Origin: Dactylonectria macrodidyma
Taxonomy: Eukaryota > Ascomycota > Sordariomycetes > Hypocreales > Nectriaceae
Reading direction: 5' to 3'
Length of the DNA stretch: 64,000 nucleotides
NCBI GenBank assembly: GCA_020744425.1
Contig: JAGMUV010000027.1
Coordinates: 744,001-808,000, forward strand
The notes under the pieces: generated by a model
Seen by the model: the letters and a program-made list of their open reading frames with translations, nothing else
What the model was told of the DNA's origin: nothing
The model's database searches: none
Made by a program: the position numbers and the translations under genes
Shown: piece after piece, positions 39,749 through 49,936 of the stretch
Layout of the letters: every line of letters starts with the position of its first letter
Position numbering within the stretch: the stretch's first letter is position 1

Positions 39749-42700
39749 TCACTCAGCCTTCTTCGAGGCCTTGGTGCGCAGCTTCATCAGCAGGTACACC
39801 AGCGCGTACGAGCTGAAGGCGAATATGACCACAATGACTGCGTCACGCCAGCCGTAGTAGTACTCGTTCATGTTCATCGTCCGCAGGTAATCGCTACCAT
39901 CTGTGTACTGGCAGATGCGACACCCTGACGTGGCATCCGGATTGATCAGGTTTGTCGCGGCTCCCATGCCCTGCATGTAGTCTCCAAGATACTCGGCGCA
40001 GGTCGTCCCGTTGGGGGTGTCGAATAGTGCAAACTCGTGGTCCTTGCAGGTGACCTCCGTGCCCCAAACAGAAAACACGAGCATGCTGCCCGTGAGGTAT
40101 GTGAATGGGTCGAGCCAGTACATCCAGTACTTCCAGAACGATCCCAACTGCGAGTACGGCACGAGAACGCCGCAGAAGCTGACCAGCGTAGCGAGTATGA
40201 GAGGGTTGACGAGTGCTGCGAAAACGGCATTAGGCGCGTAGGCGGCGACGAATTGACCGATACCCGTGTAGACAAACTCGTAAATAAGCATGACGAAGAA
40301 GGTAGCACCCGCGCGGTTAGAGTCGTTCGGGAAACCGACGGTATAATACCAGCAAACGAAGTAAGCCACAGCACAGATACAGAGGTAGGGGACCTCCGAA
40401 ACAATCAGGCCGGTGACGAACGCGATCCATGAATACATCTTTGACTTCTTCTCGCGGGTCTCGAAGATGTCGCGGCGGTCGATAAACAGTGGCTGCAGCT
40501 GGGCAATAACACCTGGCGCGACGAAGATAAAGGCGAAAATAGTAAAAAGGCGTCCAGTAAGGTCATTAACTGAGCTGCCGATCATCCAGAAGGAGAAGCC
40601 GTTGAATAAAGCTAAGCCGATATGGAGGGCGAGCTTGTTGTTTACATAGTCGACGTTGCGGTAGAGGGCTAAATTCATACGGTGCGTAACGATCTTAGTC
40701 TGCTCCCAGAGGGGTAAGGCGAACTCATGAGGTTCATCGAGTGTGCTAGGCGGTTTAGCCGCAGCTTCGGCGTTTAGTCGGTCCAACTCATCCACAACAG
40801 CGGTGTGCTCGGGGGATGAAAGCCAAACCTCGTTCCAGTCGCGTCCTTGTGACAGGTGCCCCGAGACGACGTCGATCATGTGTTCAGCCGGGTTCACTTT
40901 CTCAGGGCAGGGCGCGCCATGGCGACCAAAGTAGTCCTTGAGAATGCTGCTATGATCGCCGATGTCTCCGAAATAGACAGTTTTGCCACCCTTGGCCAGG
41001 AGAAGCAACGTGTCAAACTCGGCAAACAGCTGAGCGGAAGGCTGATGGATTGTAACGAGGATAGCCTGTCCAACGTCGGCTAGTTTACGCAGGAAACGGA
41101 CGGTACTGAAGGCTGATTGTCCGTCAAGGCCAGAGGTCGGCTCGTCAAGGAAGATGAGAATGCTAGGCTTGGAAACAAGCTCAACGCCAATTGTGACTCG
41201 CTTCCTCTGTTCAACGGATAGCCCAGCGCCCACTCGACCAATCAGGGTATCGGCCAGATCATGGAGCTCCAGCAAGTCGATAATAGTATCGACGTAGCGA
41301 AGCTTCTCTTCGCGAGGCGTGCTGCGATCTTGTCTCAGGAGGGCAGAGAATTCAAGGGCTTCGCGAACGGTGGCGTATGGCTCATGGACATCAAGCTGCT
41401 CACAGTAGCCTGCCGAGCGCTGGAACGAAATAGGAAGGGGACGTCCGTCTACCATGATAGATCCGTAAATCGTGCCGTCGGTCTTGCGTTGTGCCAGAAC
41501 ATCGAGAAGTGTAGTCTTGCCAGCGCCGGAGCTACCCATAAGCGCACCGAGCATGCCGGGCTTGACCCAACCCTGGACATTGTCTAGTAGGCGCCTGTCA
41601 CCGCTGGGTGTCTTGACTGTGTAGGTGAGGTTTTTCCAGGTAAAAATCGAGGTGTTCCGAATGAGGTCGCTTATTCCCTCGGTCGTCTCTGTTTTCTCGG
41701 TTTTGCTACCCGTAGTAGAGTTGCCTTCGACGCTAGTCGCTTCCGCCATGGCTTCGGAGGTCAAAGCTTCCTCGTCTCTCCTGAGAAGATGGACCGACGA
41801 CTTGGCGTTCTCTCGTGGAATGACAAGTGAGGGACCAGCTTCAGCCGAGGGCCGCCACCTTGTGGTCGCAACGATAGTGATGACGACGTAGAGAATCCAC
41901 CAGACCCATATGATGGCAAAATTCCTCCAGACGTTGCTGTGACTGTAGGACAGAGCGTCCAGGTACTGATCACCAGTGACGGATGTAGCACCCTGCGTGG
42001 CACCTAAGACACCCGCACATGACTGGAAGTCGCCGTCGGCGTAGCCTGGACCGTTTGGGACCAGATTGTCGCCGACACATGGTATGACCTTGCCATGAAA
42101 CTCGTTGGACATAAGGGCATCGAAGCCGTAAGAGAGTGGGTTAACCCAAAAGACCCAAATAAACCAGGGGTGCATCTGAGAATACTGGCTCCAGAAGCCA
42201 GTATAGACGATTGTGGCCATAATAGCGAAGCCGGACACTTTGGAAGCTGCGTCAAAGTTAGGAAAACCAGAACCGATAGCACGGAAGAAAGCCGTCATGC
42301 ACTGTGTCTTATTAGAAAGGTAGCCAAGTTTCCAGTTCAAGGGCATTTACACCTACGAAGGTGATAGCAATCAGGATGACCCAGTAGGTGAAGAATGCGC
42401 TAGCGGTGCTCGTCAGGCCAACCATGTAGTACAACACAACCCCAAAGAGTGTGACTTGGAAGAGAATGACGGGTACGTCAGCTGCAATCTGTGCGACGCA
42501 GAACGCAGCAGGGTGATAGAGGGCGAAGGACTTGTGCTTGATGAGAACCGGCCGGCCGGCGAACGAACTGGTCACCTCGGACATGGCGACGAGGGCATTG
42601 AACAGCAACGAGAAGAACATGGCACCAGCCTTTGTGAATAGGCCAGCGGAGTTGTCAGGAGCCATGTAGAAAAGCGAGCCAGCCACCAGGGCTTGGATGA

Positions 42701-44090
42701 GGGTAGAGACTTGAGTGATGATGAAAGTAGCCTTATCACCCCAAAGGATCTGGTATTGTCGAGTGACGCAGGTTTTGACTTGGGTCACGAAACTAACAGT
42801 CAATGGGCTGCTCTTCGGAAGCTGGCTGTGTTTCTCGCCGGCGACTCCCTGCTGGAACAATCGCGTGTTTTCCCTGGCTTCTTCCGTTGTGGGGTAGTTG
42901 TATTCGGCAATCATCTGTAGCTTGGTAGGGGATTTATCGTAGGCCTGCTGGACGGCCTCGGCAGTACGAGGGAAGGTTCGTTCGTAACCATCTCTGATCT
43001 GGCGTTCCTTAGGAACTGTGATTCCAGTGAGGAAGTCGGCGACGTTGGCCCCGTCCCGACAGACAAATCCGAGCCCCTCCATGAAAGGTCGCGCAGCCTG
43101 GGCAGGTCCGTAGTACATTTCTTTGCCGCCGTCGAGCAGAAGAACCTTATCAAAGAGATTGTAGATTCCGTTGCCAGCCTGGTAGAGAGTGACGATCGAT
43201 GCCAGGCCCAGAACATCGGTCAAGGCCCTGACAGCGTTGGTATACTCGAGTGCCCTTGTTGTGTGTAAGTCTTTGACCTAGCGGAAATGGAGGACTATTA
43301 TCATGACTTACGTGCTGGCATCAAGACCACGGGTGCTGTTGTCCCAGCAGTAGAGAGAGCCCCTCGTGGCGAGGCACTCAATGATAGAGACACGCTTCCT
43401 CTCTCCACCCGAGACGCCGCGAACAAATTCGTTACCGACCTTGGTGTCAAAGGTGTGCTGGATGCCCATGGACTGGAGAAGAAAGTCACGCGTCTCGATA
43501 CGGAGCTCCTCATTCGAAGTAACACCCTCTGGAAGCTTGAACGGAATCTTCATGCGGCTGGCAAAGTCCATGGTTTGGCCGACTGTGAGATCAGGGAAGA
43601 ACAGCTCTTCCTCGGTGTTCATGACAATCTGGCCTCTGTAGTGCTGGGCCTCATCGGCGGTCATGGAGCCATAGTGAACGTCACCAGTGACCGAGACGTA
43701 TCCCCGTCGGTGATTAGACAGGATGGTGAGAAGGGTAGTGCATCCGGAGCCTGGACGGCCCAGGACGAGCAGCATTTCGCCAGGCTTGACACAGCCATGG
43801 CTCTCGGAGAGAATAGTCTTCAGGGGCGGCTTGTGGCGAGACTCCTTGATGAGCTTGGGAATGTTGAACTGACTGGCGAAGTTCTCGTGGATGGCGGCGT
43901 CGGCGCTAGTGACCTCGACGGTGAGGTTATTCCAGGTGACGCCAAGTTTTCGAGCTGGGAAGCCGGATCGTTCATCGCGTTCCTTGTGAGCCTCAACTTT
44001 GTGCTTGAGGGCCCAGGTCTGGTCGTTGTCCTGGACGGAGCCAAGTTCGATCGAGGGCTCGAAAGTGGCTAGCGTTGCTCCAGACTCCAT
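39749..44090 (-). CDS. full-size PDR-type ABC transporter (ABCG family)
   Basis: Three exons, 44090-43312, 43254-42357 and 42301-39749, phases closing to 1,409 aa. Topology is NBD1-TMD1-NBD2-TMD2. NBD1 has the degenerate Walker [12 protein letters not shown] (cysteine for lysine) and an intact signature [14 protein letters not shown]2 has a canonical Walker [20 protein letters not shown] but a degenerate signature LSVEQRKRV, followed by Walker [18 protein letters not shown]. This asymmetry is the hallmark of fungal PDR pumps. The TMD ends with the extracellular cysteine-containing loop ([10 protein letters not shown]) and last helices near [17 protein letters not shown]. It is predicted to export xenobiotics or secondary metabolites across the plasma membrane. 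A Zn2Cys6 regulator is divergently transcribed 981 bp away. Confidence 0.95.
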
Positions 44091-45071
44091 TGTTAAGACG
44101 GAAAATGTTGGTGAAGCCTGAAGATGTTTTGCTGACTCAAGCCAAGCATTATGAAGGAAGAACCAGCTCTATAGCACCGGAGCTGTCATTGCTGTCATAG
44201 TTGGCCAGGATATCCGTCCGTGGAAGACCAAGCGCCGACGATAAAATGTATTTGGCCCACTGTTGGGCTGTGTATCGGGGTTAATACCGCTTAGTCAGAG
44301 GGGTTGTGTGAGTGTGAGTAGGGTAGGCAAGATCTTGAGCCTCCATCTTGAGCTTGTATGGGATCTTCCGGATGAGAGAAACATTCTGTGCTCGTCAGCC
44401 GCAGGGAGTCGTTTTTGGGGTGATCGCGTTTGGCAGAAGGTCTCGAGTCGTGGTCCTGGAACCTGCCACGTACTAGCGCCTGGGTTGTGTTGAGCAAAAT
44501 GCGCTTAATCAGCGGGAGAAACAGAGGGGTCATTGGTCTATGTCTCTCCCTGCCTCGACCATGAACACACCACCCCAGGAAGACGTCCAGGAACAGCATC
44601 ATTACCCGTGGCTTGGCAAGACTTATGACTGTTAGGGGGCGGCCCGCCTGTCCAAGCCCAGAACCAAGCGAGCACGAAACCCATGGCGTCGGATCAAACC
44701 CACCAAACCCCACCAAAAACCCCCCAGATCCCACCAGATACACCACCTAAAACGAAGGGACCACACGAGCCACCTCCACTAGAAGCACCGACTGGATGGC
44801 AAGTGCCGATAAGGCAGAGAAACATCGACCCCCGCTGATTCAGCGGCAGGTGCCTTTAAGCCCCAGGCTCCCTCCCTCCTCCCCCCGCTCGTCCTCGTCC
44901 CTCGCCCGACGATCACGACATCTCTTGCATTCACGACTACACAAGCTCCGAACACAGCCGGCGACAGTACAGTCAATCAGCCAAACTACCTCAAACTTTC
45001 CGCCACGGCCACCTGAGACAGGTCTTTCCAATTTGCTTGTTCATCCCCTTCTCAGCCGAAATTTCTTTATT
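44091..45071. promoter_or_regulatory. divergent promoter region shared by ABC transporter and Zn2Cys6 regulator
   Basis: 981 bp separate the two start codons. The sequence holds several CGG/CCG triplets (for example cttccggatg near 44366, gtccgtggaa near 44216 and cgtcggatca near 44689), the half-sites such regulators bind, but no clean spaced palindrome stands out. No coding frame of interest was seen apart from shadows. Confidence 0.5.
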
Positions 45072-47581
45072 ATGAACATGACGCGGAAAAGGAGGGCCTG
45101 CGACTCTTGTCACCGAAGGAAGGTCAGTAAGTACTCAGTCATACTCCACATCGTGCCCCATCTTCACTGCGCCGAGCCCCTTTCCTCCCGATATGCCAGG
45201 CATTGGCGCCTGTCACCGACCCATCTAACCTGCAACAGATCCAGTGTGATGGTGTTCTGCCTCAGTGCAACTTCTGCTTTCATCATGGTGTTGCGTGTAC
45301 CTTCGACCGCATTCTCGGGGCTAGGAAACGGACCCCAAGAGCCAGGTACGTTCGGACGGGACTTTCAAGGAGCCCGACAGAGCCGCCTTACAGTATCCAT
45401 CCCTGAGGAGGTCTGCCAATATGGGACCGTTCATCCTAAAAGCCCTGCCCCATTCTTCCATCAGCACTCAGCCTGAAATGAGGTGTGGTGGGATGGATGT
45501 CCCCTTTTCGTCTCTCGCCGCCCACGTCACCTTGCTTGCTCGGTTTTCTAGTTTATCTCTTGGCTGATTCGGCATGGTTATCTAGTGGCAACTCGGACAA
45601 AGATTTGGCGAGACGTATCGAACGCATAGAGCTTGCCCTCGATGCGGCCCAGAAGAACTTGGCAGCGCGGATCCTGTTGTCTCGGGAGGGCGACGACTCT
45701 CTCACCACCTCACCCAGCGACTCATCCTATCATCCAGCCGGCCGGAATGATGACCAATCGACGGAAGGCGGTAAGGGCAATGGTCAACCCAGCCAGGGCA
45801 TGTCACCGACCACCACGTCAAAGAAGGCACGCTCCGCAGCACGGCCGAAGAGCAGTAACTTTGGCACTCTTCACTTTGCCGGCTTTCATGTGGGTGAGAT
45901 CAGCTCCTGCAATGGCATCCCTTTCTTTTCTCCCAACGGCCAAAACTGGATTCGCTCTCGGACGGGGCAAGACCCCGCCTTCGACAAGCTGTTCACTACC
46001 AGTCCCCCTTGGCACAGCATAAAGCACGCCCAACTTCTTCTGATGCCCGAAGCCCGTGCCGGCAACACGACTTGGGACCTCCCGGACCGGAAGTTCGTAG
46101 AGCATTGCGTCAAGTCTTATTGCAGTTCTTACTTTAGCTATGTCTATCCCATCGTTGAACCTAAATTGTTTCAACGTACTCTGGACCTAGCATACGGGGA
46201 AGATGGAGATTCATGGACCTTCGAGTCAACCAGTGCCAAGGCCTGCGTCTTCTCTCTCATGGCTCTTATTCACCTTAGCCGCAGTGAACACGTTGGAGAG
46301 GTTGAAATTGATGCGGAAGGATATGCAGGCAAAGCATGGCTGCTCATCCCTCAGATTATGCATCAGTCTGATATGACCAGCTTCCAGGCCCTGCTTATAC
46401 TCGTAAGTCTTGTTTTCTCCTGTGAATAGTGGCAGTATCTCTGACTTTGATGTTCAGGGCATGTATCACATGCTTTCAGGCGACTTTCAACAGGGCACAG
46501 TCGTACACGCCCTCGGCTGCCGCGTGCTGTTCAGGCTTGGCGCACATGCACAACCCAGTCAGCGCTCAACAACCAACAATGCAGTATACCGGGCTGAGAG
46601 AAATGTGTGGCTCGAAAGTCATCTGCGGCAGATGTTTTGGTTGGCGTACACGCTCGATAAGGAGCTTTCTCTCCGCATGGGTCAGCCTCCTTCGATCGAT
46701 GACGACTTCTGCGACCTCACACTCCCAAAAGGCCACCGAACTCCAGAGACCACTGTCGTCGACGACGCTGGGTTAACTTACGACGACGAGACGCGACCAG
46801 ATTTTCCCTGGTTGGGTACATGGCCGACCACCCTCCCGGGCGATCTGGCTTTGACTCTCATCAAATCCAAGACGTGCAAGGTCCTTTATTCAACGGCAGC
46901 ACTTCGCAAGTCAGATGCCGAGCTTCTTCGTGACATTCGCGAGCTAGACGAAGAACTCGAGAGATGGCGATGCTCTGTTCCCTTGCCTTATCGACCGGCC
47001 CTCGCCTTCTCTGATGACACGCCAGCCCATAACGTCATCGACATGGATCGGCACCCCTTGACCAGAAAGAGCATCATCCACTTTGAGTATCACTACCTCT
47101 CGGCAGCCATCCACCGCGCAAGCGGACGATGTTCTGTTTGGGCAGGAGGCGAGGGAGTCAGTTCGAGCGTGGTGATTACGGTGCAAGCAAGCCGTTCAAC
47201 GCTGATCTATCTTCGTGCTGCCGCTGCTGGTATTTCCGAGACCGCCTTTTGGTAAGCTGGGAGCTTGGATGCTGTCTCTCACGTTCTCATACGCTAACTC
47301 GTTGCAGGTTGGTCGTCTTTTACCCAATGTCCGCGACTTTGACCCTGTTCTGCAATATCCTGCTGGATCCGTTTGATCCTCAGGCCGAAGAGGACCTGAA
47401 TCTGCTGTGTACAATCCCGAGCCTTATCAGAGGCTTGCGAAAAGGCCCGCTGGCGCCCAAGGAACAAGCCTACTTCGAAGAGGTGAATGAATTCTTTGCG
47501 GAACTCACTCGGCTCGGGAGGTGTGCCATTGACCGGGTCAGCCCCGCACGGGATGCCCACAGCTCAATGGAGCTCGACTGA
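45072..47581 (+). CDS. Zn2Cys6 transcription factor with fungal-specific regulatory domain
   Basis: Five exons, 45072-45122, 45239-45345, 45586-46402, 46458-47251 and 47308-47581, phases closing to 680 aa. Exons 1-2 assemble the binuclear cluster CDSCHRRK|IQCDG...CNFCFHHGVAC with CX2CX6C...CX2CX6C spacing. A short linker and coiled coil follow (DLARRIERIELALDAAQKNL). The middle homology domain (Fungal_trans) includes FVEHCVKSYCSSYFSYVYPI, MYHMLSGDFQQGTVVHALGC and AYTLDKELSLRMGQPPSIDD. Located in the nucleus, it should activate or repress target genes; the divergent ABC transporter is the obvious candidate, which is inference from position. Confidence 0.92.
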
Positions 47582-47939
47582 GGGCGGGAACAGTAGTTCG
47601 CGGTGGCGATGTGTATGTCGTGTTTTGCTAAGCGATTTTGGTTGGGTGTCGGTGTCAGGCGGTGGATGAGTCGTATACCTCGATAAATCCTTTATTTGAG
47701 GTCGCGTCAACGAAATGTCTTGCGTTAGATTTGATCTGAGATTGTATATATTTTCATCACGCCAGGAGAGGAAAAACGTCCGCCAGGATGGTTGAAGTTC
47801 AGCATCCTAAACATCGTGCCGCGTATCACGCTCAAAGATGTCATACTTCCAGACTGACGACACTACTGGTGATTATACCACCATGGTTAACGTTTTTTCC
47901 ATTCATGATGTACGAAATAACAGCTAAGTCTTTCACTGC
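47582..47939. other. 3' flank between the transcription factor and an oxidoreductase relic
   Basis: No gene recognised; AT-rich, likely holding the terminator region of the transcription factor. Confidence 0.4.
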
Positions 47940-48278
47940 CTAGGAGTCCCAGATTGGGCCAAACGCCGGCACTCCTCGACTCTCCATTTGATACACAAAC
48001 TTATTCGTCGTCAGCCCGTTCGGGATGATCGCAGCACACTCGGCGCCGCTCTCCTTGTATATCTGGTAGGCCAGCTTGACGAAATCCGGGCGGACCCGCT
48101 CGTCCGTGGCCCATATGACCACGTTAGGATCCGCTGCGAGAATCATGTCCATGACGCCCTGGCCGTACGTGCTAATGGGGTTCTTCTTGCTCCACAGCAC
48201 GCAGGCCGGGACACTGCGCTCCATGAGCACAGGCAGGCAAGGGCCGATACCAGACCCAGTGCCCGGCGGCCAATACAT
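47940..48278 (-). pseudogene. C-terminal NAD-binding part of a ferredoxin-reductase-like oxidoreductase (TmpA-like), N-terminus missing
   Basis: The frame contains GTGSGIGPCLPVLMERSVPA, an FNR-type nucleotide-binding loop, then VLWSKKNPISTYGQGVMDMI, FVKLAYQIYKESGAECA and the terminal ESRGVPAFGPIWDS. From memory the last block is characteristic of the C-terminus of fungal TmpA-like and NRPS-like membrane flavo-oxidoreductases, which are many hundreds of residues longer. Sequence homology stops at a GC-rich palindromic patch (gggcgcccgggcgcgcccg) near 48280-48298, and no FAD or membrane part follows. It is therefore a truncated remnant; family assignment is moderate. Confidence 0.55.
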
Positions 48279-48765
48279 GGGCGCCCGGGCGCGCCCGCCT
48301 ACTCAAAACCAATACACGGGACTGACAGCATCATGATACCCCATGTAATAAATTCAATCAATAAATGCAGAAAAGTCCATTGTATCACTACATTCCTGCC
48401 GCACCCGCTCTATCGATGATGTAAATTGAGTCAGTGTTGCAAGACACTTTAGGGGAAGTGACTTGTTTAGTTCCGCTCTCTTAGACTCCTTTTCCAGTGG
48501 GAAACCTGCATTCAGGTTTTCAAGGCCACCACCAAATTTTATAGCCAAATGCAGTTTTAATATATACTTTACTGTCTAAAGAACATAAAAAGAAGTTTTA
48601 TTATTTTTAAATCGATATTGCTGTCGCAGCATGTCACGGCATGTCGCGACATAGTGACAATCGATCAAGCGCTACATTTCCTGTTATGGAATAGTGCAAT
48701 TCACGGGTTGAGCGTTACATCCACTTGTTGTATACCGATAATCTAACTAGCCGGCAGACGCGCAG
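48279..48765. other. stretch without a recognised gene
   Basis: GC palindrome at the left, then AT-rich sequence with a 12-bp perfect palindrome atgtcgcgacat near 48640. No gene recognised. Confidence 0.35.
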
Positions 48766-49350
48766 ATGGCCGCCAAGATGTGCCTTACGTCCTGTGACCC
48801 ACGTGCCGGTAAGGCCGTCCCCTTATCGCTCCCAGGTGGGAGCACAGACCACCTGCCGCATCTCCTTGCCGGCTACCTGTATCTTGGCCACGATGTTCCA
48901 ACAGAAATCCTCCATTTGGCAGATCAAATCCAAGATCTAAGTCGAGAACGAACCACCGCACTCGCACAGAAGGACGCCGCAGAGTCCAAGACAGTACACC
49001 TGAGTCGAGAAATAGAGAGGCTGAAGAGAGAGCATGACCAGGACCAGGCCCTTCTAGAACATCGGATTGTTGTTTGCGCGCGTCTCAGGCCATTGGATCA
49101 TTGCATCCCAGTGCTCGACCAATTTGTCGTTCTCGACGCGATAGATATCGATAAATCTCCATTCATGCCCTGCCATTTCGTAGCGTGTATGAAGAATGAC
49201 AGTATCGCCCTCCGCAACCACATGCTTGAACTCGATCTTTTGTTTCTGGACTCCTTGCGAAACAAGCTTTTGTACAAGTTGTTTTACTCCCGCAGGTCCA
49301 TCAGCAATTGTTGGATTGTGCTGAACAAAATCCTTGCTCATGTACCGTAG
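48766..49350 (+). CDS. unidentified ORF with coiled coil; right half is antisense to the SnoaL-like gene
   Basis: The first 95 codons look coding-like, with a coiled coil (HLADQIQDLSRERTTALAQK, HLSREIERLKREHDQDQALL). From about 49054 onward the frame is simply the reverse of the SnoaL-like gene. If a real gene exists it ends near or before 49060; it may be a fragment. No family recognised. Confidence 0.25.
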   Translation: MAAKMCLTSCDPRAGKAVPLSLPGGSTDHLPHLLAGYLYLGHDVPTEILHLADQIQDLSRERTTALAQKDAAESKTVHLSREIERLKREHDQDQALLEHRIVVCARLRPLDHCIPVLDQFVVLDAIDIDKSPFMPCHFVACMKNDSIALRNHMLELDLLFLDSLRNKLLYKLFYSRRSISNCWIVLNKILAHVP

Positions 49351-49379
49351 AAACTCAGTTATCTCGCCCAACTAGCGTG
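49345..49379. repeat. left TIR of pogo element 2
   Basis: Inverted copy of 51816-51850 with one mismatch (C/G at the 28th base). Confidence 0.9.
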
Positions 49380-49534
49380 CCCCGCTGGGATGCAGATCCT
49401 GCCGCCCGCGAAATTTAGCCGAGAGCCAGTTCCAACTTCCGAACCCAACCTTCGGCTGCGTCACAACGCCGCCAACGCGTCACGGCGCCGCCCTTGACGA
49501 TAAAAATGACTGCTGCCGGCTTCTTGGATGTAAT

Positions 49535-49936
49535 ATGTGTGTTTTTGGTGTTGCAAATCATCTATTGAGGCTCTGCACTAACCAATCAGATGTCACAGAC
49601 GATTTCGAGACCGCTGCCTGCTTCGAGCTCGGACAGACCTACCGCCTTGTGTACCGGCAGCCCTCGACGCCAGATCAGAATACCGGTATTTCCCTTACAA
49701 AAGATGGCTCTCATTATGCTTGGGTCAGGGAGGCCAGCCGGCCCTTAGTCGAGGATGTCCTGCAGGCCGGGAAGTTGGTGTTTTGCCGGCCTGAGCGCTA
49801 CGGAAAGAGGTGGAAGAAGATGGACTGGCGTCTAGGGATTGAGAGGGAATGGCAGGAGGGAAATGCATTCTTTTGGCAAGATAATGATAACACTATATCT
49901 CCTGAGGATGCTGATCATCCTAGCCGCAATAGATAG
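49535..49936 (+). CDS. second ORF inside pogo element 2, 133 aa, unknown
   Basis: Convergent with the transposase and overlapping its 3' end by 17 bp. The coding character is good from TDDFETAACFELGQTYRLVY through SHYAWVREASRPLVEDVLQA and RYGKRWKKMDWRLGIEREWQ. The first 18 codons (MCVFGVANHLLRLCTNQS) are less convincing and may be intronic, with an upstream ATG at 49507 as alternative start. No family recognised. Pogo elements usually encode one protein, so this would be an accessory gene or a captured host fragment. Confidence 0.5.
   Translation: MCVFGVANHLLRLCTNQSDVTDDFETAACFELGQTYRLVYRQPSTPDQNTGISLTKDGSHYAWVREASRPLVEDVLQAGKLVFCRPERYGKRWKKMDWRLGIEREWQEGNAFFWQDNDNTISPEDADHPSRNR

Noticed and set aside
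39946..40404. 152-codon frame inside the ABC transporter
   Set aside because: Same strand, different frame, inside a confident exon; no independent support.
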